NCBI RefSeq assembly: GCF_003752595.1
Contig: NZ_RKIJ01000012.1
Span: 124,001-188,000 of the forward strand
Source: Cellulomonas sp. PhB143
GTDB taxonomy: Bacteria; Actinomycetota; Actinomycetes; Actinomycetales; Cellulomonadaceae
Length of the DNA: 64,000 nt
Direction: 5' to 3'
Each line of letters opens with the position of its first letter. Positions within the stretch are counted from its first letter, which is position 1. The notes under the pieces are model-generated. The model made no database searches, was not told the DNA's origin, and saw only the letters and a list, made by a program, of their open reading frames with translations. The position numbers and the translations under genes were made by a program. Positions 31,876 to 40,545 of this stretch are shown here, piece by piece.

Positions 31876-33582
31876 GTGATCCTGCATGGAGCCGACGACG
31901 TCCTCAAGCTGGACGCCAGTGCCGTCGACTACGGGCTCGTCGCCCTCTACTTCGTCTTCGTCCTCGGGATCGGGCTCCTCGCCCGGCGCCAGGTCTCGAC
32001 GAGCCTCGACTTCTTCCTGTCGGGGCGGTCGCTGCCCGCCTGGGTGACGGGGCTGGCGTTCATCTCCGCCAACCTCGGCGCCGTCGAGATCATGGGCATG
32101 TCGGCCAACGGCGCCCAGATCGGCATGGCGACCATGCACTACTACTGGATCGGCGCCGTCCCCGCGATGCTGTTCCTCGGCGTCGTGATGATGCCGTTCT
32201 ACTACGGGTCGAAGGTCCGGTCCGTCCCCGAGTTCATGCGACGGCGGTTCGGTACGGGTGCGCACCTGACCAACGCGATCAGCTTCGCCGTCGCCCAGCT
32301 CCTCATCGCGGGCGTGAACCTCTACCTGCTCGCCACGATCGTCAATGCCCTGCTCGGCTGGCCGCTGTGGGTCTCGCTGATCGCGGCGGGCGCCGTCGTC
32401 CTCACCTACACCGCCCTGGGCGGCCTGTCCGCGGCGATCTACAACGAGGTCCTGCAGTTCTTCGTCATCGTCGCGGCGCTGACGCCCCTGACGATCGCCG
32501 GCCTGCACCGCGTCGGCGGCATCGGTGGGCTCGTCGACCAGGTCGAGGCCGGTCCCGCCGGCGACACGATGCTCTCGTCGTGGCCCGGCGAGGCGCTCAC
32601 CGGGTTCGACTCGCCGGTGTGGTCCGTGATCGGCATCGTGATGGGCCTCGGGTTCGTCCTGTCCTTCGGGTACTGGACCACGAACTTCGTCGAGGTCCAG
32701 CGCGCGATGGCGTCCAACTCGATGTCCGCAGCCCGCAGCGCCCCGATCATCGGCTCGTTCCCGAAGATGTTCATCCCGTTCATCATCGTGATCCCCGGCA
32801 TCATCGCGAGCGTCCTCGTCCCGCAGATCACCCAGCTCAAGGAAGGGCAGGGCGACGGGTCGGTCACCTACAACGACGCGATCCTCCTGCTCATCCGCGA
32901 CCTGCTGCCCAACGGCATGCTCGGCATCGCGATCGCCGGCCTGCTCGCGTCGTTCATGGCCGGCATGGCCGCGAACATCTCCGCGTTCAACACCGTGTTC
33001 AGCTACGACATCTGGCAGCAGTACGTCCGCAAGGACAAGCCGGACAACTACTACACGTCCGTCGGCCGCGTCGCGACCGTCGTGGCGACGGTCGTGGCCA
33101 TCTTCACCGCGCTCCTCGCCTCCGGGTACTCCAACCTCATGGACTACCTGCAGACGCTCTTCGGGTTCTTCAACGCCCCGCTGTTCGCCACGTTCATCCT
33201 CGGCATGTTCTGGAAGCGGATGACGTCGACGGCCGGCTGGGCGGGCCTCGCGAGCGGCACCATCGGCGCGGTCCTCGTGGCCGTGCTGAGCGAGGACGCG
33301 CTCGGCCCGCTGAGCATCGGCGCCATCCCGCTCTCCGGGCAGGGGGCGAGCTTCGTCGCCGCGGGCGCCGCGTTCGTCGTCGACATCGTGGTGAGCGTGC
33401 TCGTCACGTTCGCGACCCAACCCAAGCCGGAGAAGGAGCTGCGCGGTCTCGTGTACTCCCTGACGCCGCGCGAGGACCGCGTCGACCCGGACGAGCACCT
33501 GCTGCCCTGGTACCGGCGCCCGACCCGGCTCGCCGGGATCTCGCTCGTGCTCGTCGTCGCCCTGAACATCATCTTCCACTGA
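31876..33582 (+). CDS. sodium:solute symporter (SSS family)
   Basis: The 568-residue protein has about 14 membrane helices. SSS signatures include STSLDFFLSGRSLPAWVTGLAFISANLGAVEIMGMSANGAQ near helix 1, VLTYTALGGLSAAIYNEVLQFF in the middle, and FGYWTTNFVEVQRAMASNSMSAARSAPIIGS. The helix pattern and ALGGLSAAIYNEVLQ resemble glucose or inositol-type SGLT proteins more than proline PutP, but the substrate is uncertain. GTG 31876 has AAAGGA upstream. It is followed after 12 bases by a small membrane protein gene. Confidence 0.93.
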   Translation: MILHGADDVLKLDASAVDYGLVALYFVFVLGIGLLARRQVSTSLDFFLSGRSLPAWVTGLAFISANLGAVEIMGMSANGAQIGMATMHYYWIGAVPAMLFLGVVMMPFYYGSKVRSVPEFMRRRFGTGAHLTNAISFAVAQLLIAGVNLYLLATIVNALLGWPLWVSLIAAGAVVLTYTALGGLSAAIYNEVLQFFVIVAALTPLTIAGLHRVGGIGGLVDQVEAGPAGDTMLSSWPGEALTGFDSPVWSVIGIVMGLGFVLSFGYWTTNFVEVQRAMASNSMSAARSAPIIGSFPKMFIPFIIVIPGIIASVLVPQITQLKEGQGDGSVTYNDAILLLIRDLLPNGMLGIAIAGLLASFMAGMAANISAFNTVFSYDIWQQYVRKDKPDNYYTSVGRVATVVATVVAIFTALLASGYSNLMDYLQTLFGFFNAPLFATFILGMFWKRMTSTAGWAGLASGTIGAVLVAVLSEDALGPLSIGAIPLSGQGASFVAAGAAFVVDIVVSVLVTFATQPKPEKELRGLVYSLTPREDRVDPDEHLLPWYRRPTRLAGISLVLVVALNIIFH

Positions 33583-33594
33583 TCGGAGGCCACC

Positions 33595-33906
33595 ATGTCG
33601 TCTGACGAGAAGTCCCCGTCCGAGAGCATCAGGCAGAGCGCCGACGCGCAGGACGCCCGCGCGGTCCGCGCCTTCGACATCCGCACGATCGTGGGCGTCC
33701 TGCTCGGGATCTACGGCGTCGTCATCTTCATCATGGGTCTGACGGCGTCCGACGCCGACCTCGAGATGGACGCCGGGTTCAACCTGAACCTGTGGACCGG
33801 GGTGGCGCTGATCGTCGTCTCCGCCGGGTTCCTGATCTGGGTGCGGCTGCGGCCGCTGGTCGTCCCGCGGCCCGGCGCCGACGCCGACGAGGCGCACCTG
33901 GAGTAG
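33595..33906 (+). CDS. small two-helix membrane protein, symporter partner
   Basis: The 103-residue protein has a charged N-terminus (1-28), a first helix TIVGVLLGIYGVVIFIMGLTA, a short acidic loop SDADLEMDAGFNLN, and a second helix LWTGVALIVVSAGFLIWV. GGAGG precedes ATG 33595, and the gene starts 12 bases after the symporter stop, so the two are surely co-transcribed. I know no assigned function. By position it is likely an accessory subunit of the symporter, like small proteins seen beside other SSS transporters. Confidence 0.75.
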   Translation: MSSDEKSPSESIRQSADAQDARAVRAFDIRTIVGVLLGIYGVVIFIMGLTASDADLEMDAGFNLNLWTGVALIVVSAGFLIWVRLRPLVVPRPGADADEAHLE

Positions 33907-33949
33907 CGCGCCGGCGACGCGCGACCTGCGGCACGGTCCGCAGGCGAGA

Positions 33950-33990
33950 CAGCCGGCCGGCGCGCCCCTCGGGGGCGTGCCGGCCGGCTG
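33950..33990. terminator. strong bidirectional hairpin terminator
   Basis: CAGCCGGCCGGC (33950-33961) pairs perfectly with 33979-33990, and an inner CGCCCC/GGGGCG extends the stem. It lies between the symporter operon (rightward) and the YhgE gene (leftward), as expected for a shared terminator. Confidence 0.7.
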
Positions 33991-34012
33991 CGTCGTCTCA
34001 GGGGATCGGCGC

Positions 34013-35836
34013 TCAGGCCAGCTCCACCACGGGCCGCAGCTCGGCGAGCGTGATCCGCTGCCGGCGCCGCGCCACCCAGGCGCTCAGGGCGAGGCACGCG
34101 GCGCCCACGCCGAGCAGCACCGCCAGGTCGGTCCACAGCCACGGCCCGAGCGGACCGCCGGCGACCGTCCGCCGGACGGCGTCGTTCGTGTAGCTCATCG
34201 GCAGCCACGGGTGCAGGGCCTGGAAGAACGAGCCGAACGTCTGGATCGGGTACGCGCCCTCCCCCGCGGCGACCTGCAGCACGAGGACGACGACGCCGAG
34301 GAACTCCCCGACGAGCCCGAACGCCGCCTTGAGCACCTGCAGCAGCGCGACGAAGCTCAGCCCCGAGGCGACGAGGATGCCGAGCAGCCCGGCTCCCGCG
34401 TCGGCCCGCAGCCCCACCGCGAGCAGCGCCGCGAACAGGAGCAGGGCCTGCGCGACGACGATCGCCGCCCCCGCGAGGAACGGCGCGCACGCCGCCCGCC
34501 ACGGCGAGCCCCGGTAGAGCTGCGTGCGCCGGTCGAGCGGCGCGAGGACGAGGAAGACGAACACCGCGCCCACGAAGAGGCCGAGCCCGGCGAAGTAGGA
34601 CGCGAACCCGTCGCCGAAGTGCCCGATGGGGTTCTCGGCGGTGCGCTCGACCGACACCGGCTGCGACAGCGCCCGGGTGAACGCTGCGCGGTCCGCGTCG
34701 GTGACGGGCGGGTCGAGGCTCGCGAGCTGGTCGAGCGAGGCCGCGAGCTGCGCGGCGCCGGGCGCGAGCTGGTCGGAGAGCGCCGTGTGCAGGTCGGCCG
34801 CGCCGTCGGCGACCTGCCCCGCACCGTCGGCCAGGTCGCCGGCGGCGGCGTCCGCCGCGTCGGCGTCGGAGACCGCCTTCGCGGCGGCGTCGGCGAGGTC
34901 GCCCGCGGCGCCCACCAGGTCGTCCGCGTCCGAGGCGGCCTGGTCCGCGGCCGGGACCGCGGTCTGGCGGACCGTGTCGGCCACCTGGCCGACGGCCTGC
35001 GCGAGGTCGTCCTGGCCCGCGTCGGCGAGCTGGTCCTGGATCGCCGTCAGGTCCGCCACCGTCTTCGCCGCCGAGTCGTCGACCGTGCCCGCGCCGTCGG
35101 CGATCTTCTGCGCGGTGTCCTCGAGCCCGGCGACGGCGTCGGGCAGACCCTGCACGCCGTCGTCGACCTCGGCGAGCGCGTCGGCGACCTGCTGCACGCC
35201 CGCGGCGACCGCCGAGGCACCGTCGGCGAGGTCGCCGGCGGCGTCGGACGCGTCCTGGGTCCCGTCGGCGAGGTCGTCCGCACCCGCGGAGAGGGACCCG
35301 GCGTCGTCCTTCGCGCTGCCGGCCGCGTCGTAGACGACGTCGAGGTACCCGGCCTGGACCTGGCTGGAGGCGGCCCCCTGGACCGAGGTGACGGCGTCCT
35401 TCGCGAGCACGCCGACGAGGTAGTTCGCCGCGTCGTCCGTCGTCACGCGCAGCTCGGCGCGCACCGGCTCCGACGTCGCGAACGACGCCATCTGCGCGGA
35501 GAAGCCCCGCGGGATCGTCAGGACGACGTAGTACGTCTTGTCCTGCAGGCCCGCCTGCGCCGCCGCCGCGTCCGTCGTCGTCCAGACCAGGTCGCCGTCG
35601 TCGAGCACCTGGTCGACGAGCTCGTCGCCCGCGGCGACCTTCTCCGTGCCGACGGTCACCGGCTCGTCGAGGTTCACCAGCGCCGCGGGGATCCGCTCCG
35701 AGCGGGCATACGGGTCCCAGTAGGCCCAGACGAGGACGGCGCCGTAGATCGCGGGGACCAGCAGGACCCCCACGAGCACGACGACGGCGAAGCGCTCGCG
35801 CCAGAACCTCGCCAGGAGCAGGCCGGCGGTCGTCAC
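34013..35836 (-). CDS. YhgE/Pip-type ABC-2-like membrane protein
   Basis: The 607-residue protein starts with one membrane helix (VVVLVGVLLVPAIYGAVLVWAYWDPY, the YhgE/Pip N-terminal signature). A large external region follows (about 45-385) with TYYVVLTIPRGFS and long Ala/Asp/Gly heptad-like repeats such as SAGADDLADGTQDAS, probably coiled coil. Five C-terminal helices come last. The family includes phage-infection protein and the ESX/type VII-associated YueB. The upstream gene encodes a degenerate ABC-ATPase-like partner, overlapping as GTGA. An export or envelope function is inferred. Confidence 0.88.
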   Translation of the reverse strand: MTTAGLLLARFWRERFAVVVLVGVLLVPAIYGAVLVWAYWDPYARSERIPAALVNLDEPVTVGTEKVAAGDELVDQVLDDGDLVWTTTDAAAAQAGLQDKTYYVVLTIPRGFSAQMASFATSEPVRAELRVTTDDAANYLVGVLAKDAVTSVQGAASSQVQAGYLDVVYDAAGSAKDDAGSLSAGADDLADGTQDASDAAGDLADGASAVAAGVQQVADALAEVDDGVQGLPDAVAGLEDTAQKIADGAGTVDDSAAKTVADLTAIQDQLADAGQDDLAQAVGQVADTVRQTAVPAADQAASDADDLVGAAGDLADAAAKAVSDADAADAAAGDLADGAGQVADGAADLHTALSDQLAPGAAQLAASLDQLASLDPPVTDADRAAFTRALSQPVSVERTAENPIGHFGDGFASYFAGLGLFVGAVFVFLVLAPLDRRTQLYRGSPWRAACAPFLAGAAIVVAQALLLFAALLAVGLRADAGAGLLGILVASGLSFVALLQVLKAAFGLVGEFLGVVVLVLQVAAGEGAYPIQTFGSFFQALHPWLPMSYTNDAVRRTVAGGPLGPWLWTDLAVLLGVGAACLALSAWVARRRQRITLAELRPVVELA

Positions 35837-36456
35837 GCGACCGCCTCGCTCGCGTGCCGCCCGTGCAGGTGGCCGACGGGGCTCCCACGGTCCGGCGGCG
35901 TCCCGGTCGTCACGACCACGACGGCGGTCCCCGCCTCGCGCGCGGCGCCGACGACGGCGTGGAAGGCGGCGACGTCGTCGTCCCGCCCGGCGGGCAGGAC
36001 CGAGACGAGCACCGGCGGGCGCGGCGCGGCCGCGACCAGGACGCCGAGCGTCGCCTTCGCCACGGGTCGCAGCCGCTCGGCGGGCGTGCGGGCCACGCCC
36101 GCGAGGCCTGCGTCCACGAGCGCCCGGGCGGCCTCGTCCCGCGTGGTGCGCACGCCGAGGATCCGCCGGCCGTCGCGCAGCACCTCCTCGACCCGCGCCA
36201 GGTCCTCGTACAGGCGCAGGCCCGGGAGCCAGCCGAGCCCCGGCGAGCCGTCGAGCGTCAGCGTGCCCGCGGCGGGCGCCAGCCGACCGGCCAGCGTCAG
36301 GGCCAGCAGGTCGCGCGTCTCGGTGTCGGCGACCGGGACCGAGACGAGCGCGCCCGGTGCGAGCGTGAGCGCGAACGGCCCGACGTCGGCGTCGCCCACG
36401 AGGACGAGGCCGTCGGCCACCAGCACGGGAACGGGCGCGGCCGTCTCCTCGGTCAT
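35833..36456 (-). CDS. degenerate ABC-ATPase-like protein, YhgE partner
   Basis: The 207-residue protein keeps the outline of an ABC ATPase: PFALTLAPGALVSV, LLALTLAGRLAPAAGTLTLDGSPGLG, then LVDAGLAGVARTPAERLRPVAKATLGVLVAAAPRPPVLVSVLPAG. The catalytic parts are missing. The Walker A position reads SVPVADTETRDLLA instead of GxxGxGKST. The signature LSGGQ is replaced by LRPVAKA, and Walker B lacks the acidic pair. It is therefore unlikely to hydrolyse ATP. Its stop overlaps the YhgE start, so the products are made together. A regulatory or scaffolding partner is the inferred role. Confidence 0.6.
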   Translation of the reverse strand: MTEETAAPVPVLVADGLVLVGDADVGPFALTLAPGALVSVPVADTETRDLLALTLAGRLAPAAGTLTLDGSPGLGWLPGLRLYEDLARVEEVLRDGRRILGVRTTRDEAARALVDAGLAGVARTPAERLRPVAKATLGVLVAAAPRPPVLVSVLPAGRDDDVAAFHAVVGAAREAGTAVVVVTTGTPPDRGSPVGHLHGRHASEAVA

Positions 36457-36511
36457 GGCCTGATCCTGCCCGCACCGGGACGCTGCTGCGCGGCGGCGCG
36501 CAGGTTCCCCG

Positions 36512-37966
36512 TCAGACGCCCGCCGGCCGTGCCTGGCTCGGGTGCGGCCGGTCACCCACGCGCGCCTGCTCGCGCCACATCGCGCGCTCCAGCTCCGCCC
36601 GCACGTCCGCGTAGGCCGGGTCGTCGGAGACGTCGACGAGCTCGCGCGGGTCCTCGACCAGGTCGTACAGCTCCCACTCCGGCGGGTGTACGTGGGGGCT
36701 CGTGCCGGGGATGCCGAGCCCGTCGTTGTAGTAGTAGACGAGCTTGTGCGTCGCGGTCCGGTAGCCGTAGTGCGCGGGCGCGTGGTGGTCGACGTCGTCG
36801 TGCTCCCAGTAGCGGTAGTACATCCCCTCGGGCTCCGGGCCGTCGGGCCCGTGCCCGTCCCCGGGCCCGACGAGCCGCGGCCAGAAGCTGCGCCCCTGCA
36901 TCCGCGGGTGCGCCTCGACGCCGGCCGCCTCGAGCACCGTCCGCGCGACGTCGACGTTCGTGACGATGTCGCCGAGCACCGAGCCCGCCGGGACCCGCCC
37001 CGGGCAGCTGACGAGGAACGGCATGCGGATCGACTCCTCGAACATGAGCCGCTTGTCGAACCAGCCGTGGTCGCCGAGGAAGAAGCCCTGGTCGGAGGCG
37101 TACATCAGCAGGGTCTCGTCCGTGAGCCCGCGGTCGGCGAGCCAGCCCGCGATGCGCCCCACGCCGTCGTCCACGGACTCGACGCACGCGAGGTAGTCCT
37201 CCATGAACCGCCGGTACCTCCACGCCGCCTGCTCGGGCGCGCTCAGCCCGTCCGGCACGGGCCGCTTGAGGTCCGTGGCCGTCAGGTGCTCGGCGATGCT
37301 CATCTCCGCGCGCCGCACCGAGTCGCTGCGGCCCGCGTGGTCGTCGAAGAACGTCTCCGGGACGGGCAGGTCGGGCAGGGCGCGGACCTCGCGGCGCGGG
37401 TCCGGGACCCACGGCCGGTGCGGGGCCTTGTGCCACACCAGCACGCACCACGGGCCGCCGCCGTCGGCATCCACCGAGTCGAGCCACGCGAGCGCGAGGT
37501 CCGTGATGACCTCGGTGGCATAGCCGGTCTCGGTGCGCAGGCCCGCCGCCGACCGGAAGGTCGGGTCGAGGTACTCGCCCTGGTCGATCAGCACGTCCCA
37601 GTGGTCGAACCCCTCCGGGTCGTGCCCCGGCCCGTCGCCCATGTGCCACTTGCCGACGATCGCGGTCCGGTACCCCGCGGCACGCAGCTGTGAGACGAAC
37701 GTCGGCTGGCTCGCGTCGATGGGCGTCAGCAGCGTGGACACGCCGTTGACGTGGCTGTACGTGCCGGTGAGCAGCGACGCGCGGCTCGGCGCGCACAGCG
37801 AGTTGGTGGCGAAGCACCGGTCGAGCCGCGCCCCCGAGGCGGCGAGCGCGTCGAGGTGCGGCGTCCGCGCGACCGGCGACCCGTAGGCGCCGATCGCGTG
37901 GCTCGCGTGGTCGTCCGTGAGGACGAGCACGACGTTCGGCCGCCCGGCCGTGCCCGACGACGTCAC
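36512..37966 (-). CDS. type I sulfatase (arylsulfatase-like), last gene of the ROK operon
   Basis: A 484-residue alkaline-phosphatase-superfamily sulfatase without a visible signal peptide. Metal ligands include Asp18/Asp19 in VLTDDHASH. The modification motif CAPSRASLLTG puts Cys58 as the residue FGE converts to formylglycine. GKWHMGD, WHKAPHRPW and MYASDQGFFLGDHGWFDKRLMFEES carry the usual substrate and metal residues (Lys/His, Asp, His, Lys). The C-terminal WELYDLVEDPRELVDVSDDP is the standard sulfatase end. The GTG start overlaps the preceding sulfatase stop. The specificity is unknown; heparin/iduronate-type sulfatases look closest by eye. Confidence 0.92.
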   Translation of the reverse strand: MTSSGTAGRPNVVLVLTDDHASHAIGAYGSPVARTPHLDALAASGARLDRCFATNSLCAPSRASLLTGTYSHVNGVSTLLTPIDASQPTFVSQLRAAGYRTAIVGKWHMGDGPGHDPEGFDHWDVLIDQGEYLDPTFRSAAGLRTETGYATEVITDLALAWLDSVDADGGGPWCVLVWHKAPHRPWVPDPRREVRALPDLPVPETFFDDHAGRSDSVRRAEMSIAEHLTATDLKRPVPDGLSAPEQAAWRYRRFMEDYLACVESVDDGVGRIAGWLADRGLTDETLLMYASDQGFFLGDHGWFDKRLMFEESIRMPFLVSCPGRVPAGSVLGDIVTNVDVARTVLEAAGVEAHPRMQGRSFWPRLVGPGDGHGPDGPEPEGMYYRYWEHDDVDHHAPAHYGYRTATHKLVYYYNDGLGIPGTSPHVHPPEWELYDLVEDPRELVDVSDDPAYADVRAELERAMWREQARVGDRPHPSQARPAGV

Positions 37967-39519
37967 GCGCGACCGCCTCCCCCGCCCCGGGCCGCGGGCT
38001 CGCCGTGCGGGGAGGCCTCGTCCGCGCGGTACGTCGACTCGTCGAGACCGCTCATGGTCGGGTCGTAGGAGACCTCCCCGACGTCGTACATCGACGTCAT
38101 CCAGTGGAAGAACTTGTCCCCCCGGTCCCGCAGGCGCCGGTACAGCCGCCCCAGCATGTCCGAGCGGACCGGTGCCATCTCGGGGTGCCCGTAGACGTTC
38201 ATCAGCTCGTCGGGGTCGGTGAGCAGGTCGTAGAGCTCGTTGGTCGAGTCGGGGTTGACCACGAGCTTGTAGCGCGCGTCGCGGAGCATGCGCTGCGGGT
38301 AGGGGAAGTGGTGCCCGTGGAACTCGCAGACGATCTCCTGGTCCCACGGCACGTCCTCCCCCGAGACGAGCGGCACCAGGCTGCGCGAGTCGCAGGCGCC
38401 CGAGCGGTCCTCGACGCCCGCGAGCTCGAGGATCGTCGCCGTGCAGTCCATGAGGCTGACGAACTCGGTGCGCACCTGCCCGGCCGGGCCGCCGGGGATC
38501 CGCACGATCCCCGGCGTCCGGTAGATGTCCTCGTACATCGCCGGTCCCTTGTCGTGCAGCCGGTGCGAGCCCGTGAACTCCCCGTGGTCGCACGTGAAGA
38601 ACGTGGCCGTCTCGTCCGTCAGGCCGAGCCGGTCCATCGCCGCGAGCACCCGGGCGACCTGCTCGTCGATCAGCGTCACGTAGCCCCGGTAGACCGCGAT
38701 GAGCTTGCGCGTCACCTCGATCGGCATGGTGTCGAACGTCCAGTGGTCGCTGTAGTTCTTCTGCACCGGGGGCTTGCCCTGGAACGTCTCGGCGATCGAG
38801 CGCGGCAGCTCCACGGTCTCGGGGTCGACGAGGTCGAAGTAGGCGTCCGGCACCACGTACGGCAGGTGCGGACCGAAGAAGTTCAGCGCGAGGTAGAACG
38901 GCGTGCCGTCCGCCTCGCGCTGCGCCGCGTACCGCTCGAGCATCTCGATCGCGCGCGTGGCGAGGTAGTGCTCGAACGTCGCCTCGACCGGCTGGTGCAG
39001 GCGCGCCGCCAGCAGGTTTCCCGGCCCCCCGTTCGGCAGCGTGCCGCGGACCCGGTCGCTGATGGCGTACGGCGGCAGGTCCCGCTCCGCGAGGTAGGCG
39101 AGGTAGTCCTCGTGGTCGACGGGGTTGTGCCACCCGGGCAGGTGGACGCCGTCGAACCCGAAGTCGGCCGGCTCGCGCTCGGTGCCCGTGTGCCACTTGC
39201 CGACGAGCCCGCAGCTGTACCCGGCCTCGCGCAGCGCCTGGGAGAACGTGAACTGGTCCTGCGGGAGGTCCTCGATGTAGCCGACGTTGCGCTCGTTGTT
39301 GGCGAGCAGCTTGTGCCGGAACGGCGCCTGCCCGGTGAGCAGGCTCGCCCGGGCGGGCGTGCAGATGGCCGACGGCGTGTACCACCGGTCGAACCGGGTG
39401 CCCGACGCCGCGAGGGAGTCGATCGCCGGGGTGCTCGCCCGGTCGTTGCCGTAGGCGCCGAGGGTGTCGGCCCGGTGCTGGTCGGTCATGAGGAACAGGA
39501 TGTTGGGGCGGGACGTCAC
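37963..39519 (-). CDS. type I sulfatase, second copy
   Basis: The 518-residue sulfatase has Asp12 in FLMTDQHRADTLGAYGN and the modification motif CTPARASLLTG with Cys53; the Pro-to-Ala variant of the usual CxPSR (CTPAR) is still an accepted FGE substrate. GKWHTGTEREPADFGFDG, FFGPHLPYVVP, FFTCDHGEFTGSHRLHDKGPAMYEDIYR and CEFHGHHFPYPQRMLRDARYKLV carry the other active-site positions. It differs clearly from the neighbouring sulfatase, so the two probably remove sulfates at different positions. Both ends overlap neighbours as GTGA. No export signal is seen, suggesting an intracellular enzyme acting on imported substrate. Confidence 0.92.
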   Translation of the reverse strand: MTSRPNILFLMTDQHRADTLGAYGNDRASTPAIDSLAASGTRFDRWYTPSAICTPARASLLTGQAPFRHKLLANNERNVGYIEDLPQDQFTFSQALREAGYSCGLVGKWHTGTEREPADFGFDGVHLPGWHNPVDHEDYLAYLAERDLPPYAISDRVRGTLPNGGPGNLLAARLHQPVEATFEHYLATRAIEMLERYAAQREADGTPFYLALNFFGPHLPYVVPDAYFDLVDPETVELPRSIAETFQGKPPVQKNYSDHWTFDTMPIEVTRKLIAVYRGYVTLIDEQVARVLAAMDRLGLTDETATFFTCDHGEFTGSHRLHDKGPAMYEDIYRTPGIVRIPGGPAGQVRTEFVSLMDCTATILELAGVEDRSGACDSRSLVPLVSGEDVPWDQEIVCEFHGHHFPYPQRMLRDARYKLVVNPDSTNELYDLLTDPDELMNVYGHPEMAPVRSDMLGRLYRRLRDRGDKFFHWMTSMYDVGEVSYDPTMSGLDESTYRADEASPHGEPAARGGGGGRA

Positions 39520-40529
39520 TTCCCGGCCTCCGTGTACAGGTCGCCGGTGTAGAAGGTCGTCGGGTCCTTCTTCTCGGTGATCTTGCCGGCCTCCACGAAG
39601 TAGTCGTTCATCCCGTCGAGCCAGGTGCCGACCGTGCCGTCCTCGGTCAGGGAGTCCAGCTCCTGCGAGCTCATCGTCTTCGAGTTCGCCGCGTCCGCCT
39701 CGACGTCGGCCTCGTCCGCCTTGAGCATCTTCGCGGTGAGGGCGACCGTCTCCTCCGGGTGCTCGGCCCGGTAGTCCGTGGCCTCCTTGAGCGCCGCGAC
39801 GACGGCCTCGACCGTGTCCGGGTCGTCCTTGACGGTGTCGTTGCCGGCGACGAACGCCGTCGGGAACGAGACCGTGTCCGCGAAGTCCTCGTTCTTCGCG
39901 AGCTCGACGAGGTCGGGGACCTGCTTCTTGATGTTGCCCAGCATCGGGTACCAGAGGCCGGCGGCGTCGATCTGCCCGGAGCCGAACGCCGAGACGATCG
40001 TCGCGGGGTCCATGGGCACGAAGTCGACGTCGTCCTTCGTCAGGCCCACGGACTGCAGCGCGAGCGTGAGGATCATGTCGCCCGAGGTGCCCTCGGGGGC
40101 GGCGACCTTCTTGCCCTTGAGGTCGGCGAGCGAGGTGATGCCGGGCTGGGCGAAGACGCGGTCGGCGTTGCCGAGGGTGTTGATCGCGACGACCTGGGCC
40201 TTGCCGGAGGCCGGCAGCCACATCGCGCCGGGGCCGATGTAGCCGAAGTCGAGGTCGCCGGCGCCGAGCGCCTGGATCTGCGTCGGGCCGTCGGTGAACA
40301 CCGAGGTGTCCGCCGAGATCCCGTTCTCCTTCCAGTAGCCCTGGTCCTCGGCGACGGCGAGCAGGCTCGCGCCGTTGAAGTCGCCGATGTAGCCGAACTT
40401 CACGTCGGTGGTCGAGCCGCCGTCGGCGCCGTCGGACCCGGCGTCGTCGCCGCCGCTGCAGGCGGTGGCGAGGAGCCCGACGGAGGCGACGAGGGCGACG
40501 AGGCGGGCGGCGTTCCTGGTGCTGGACAT
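39516..40529 (-). CDS. ABC transporter substrate-binding lipoprotein (TauA/SsuA/NMT1 type)
   Basis: A lipoprotein signal with lipobox LLATAC (Cys near residue 24) precedes a 337-residue binding protein. VKFGYIGDFNGASLLAVAEDQGYWKENGI, FGYIGPGAMWL, ITSLADLKGKKVAAPEGTSGDMILTLAL and IDAAGLWYP are typical of the aliphatic-sulfonate, taurine and nitrate uptake family. In this operon the cargo is inferred to be a sulfate ester or sulfonated compound that the two sulfatases process. Its stop overlaps the start of the downstream sulfatase. Confidence 0.92.
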   Translation of the reverse strand: MSSTRNAARLVALVASVGLLATACSGGDDAGSDGADGGSTTDVKFGYIGDFNGASLLAVAEDQGYWKENGISADTSVFTDGPTQIQALGAGDLDFGYIGPGAMWLPASGKAQVVAINTLGNADRVFAQPGITSLADLKGKKVAAPEGTSGDMILTLALQSVGLTKDDVDFVPMDPATIVSAFGSGQIDAAGLWYPMLGNIKKQVPDLVELAKNEDFADTVSFPTAFVAGNDTVKDDPDTVEAVVAALKEATDYRAEHPEETVALTAKMLKADEADVEADAANSKTMSSQELDSLTEDGTVGTWLDGMNDYFVEAGKITEKKDPTTFYTGDLYTEAGK

Positions 40530-40545
40530 GTGGTGCTCCTGGGGG

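Noticed and set aside
33950-33990. Operator for the neighbouring YhgE gene
   Set aside because: It lies downstream of both convergent genes and has terminator geometry, so a regulatory-site reading is not justified.
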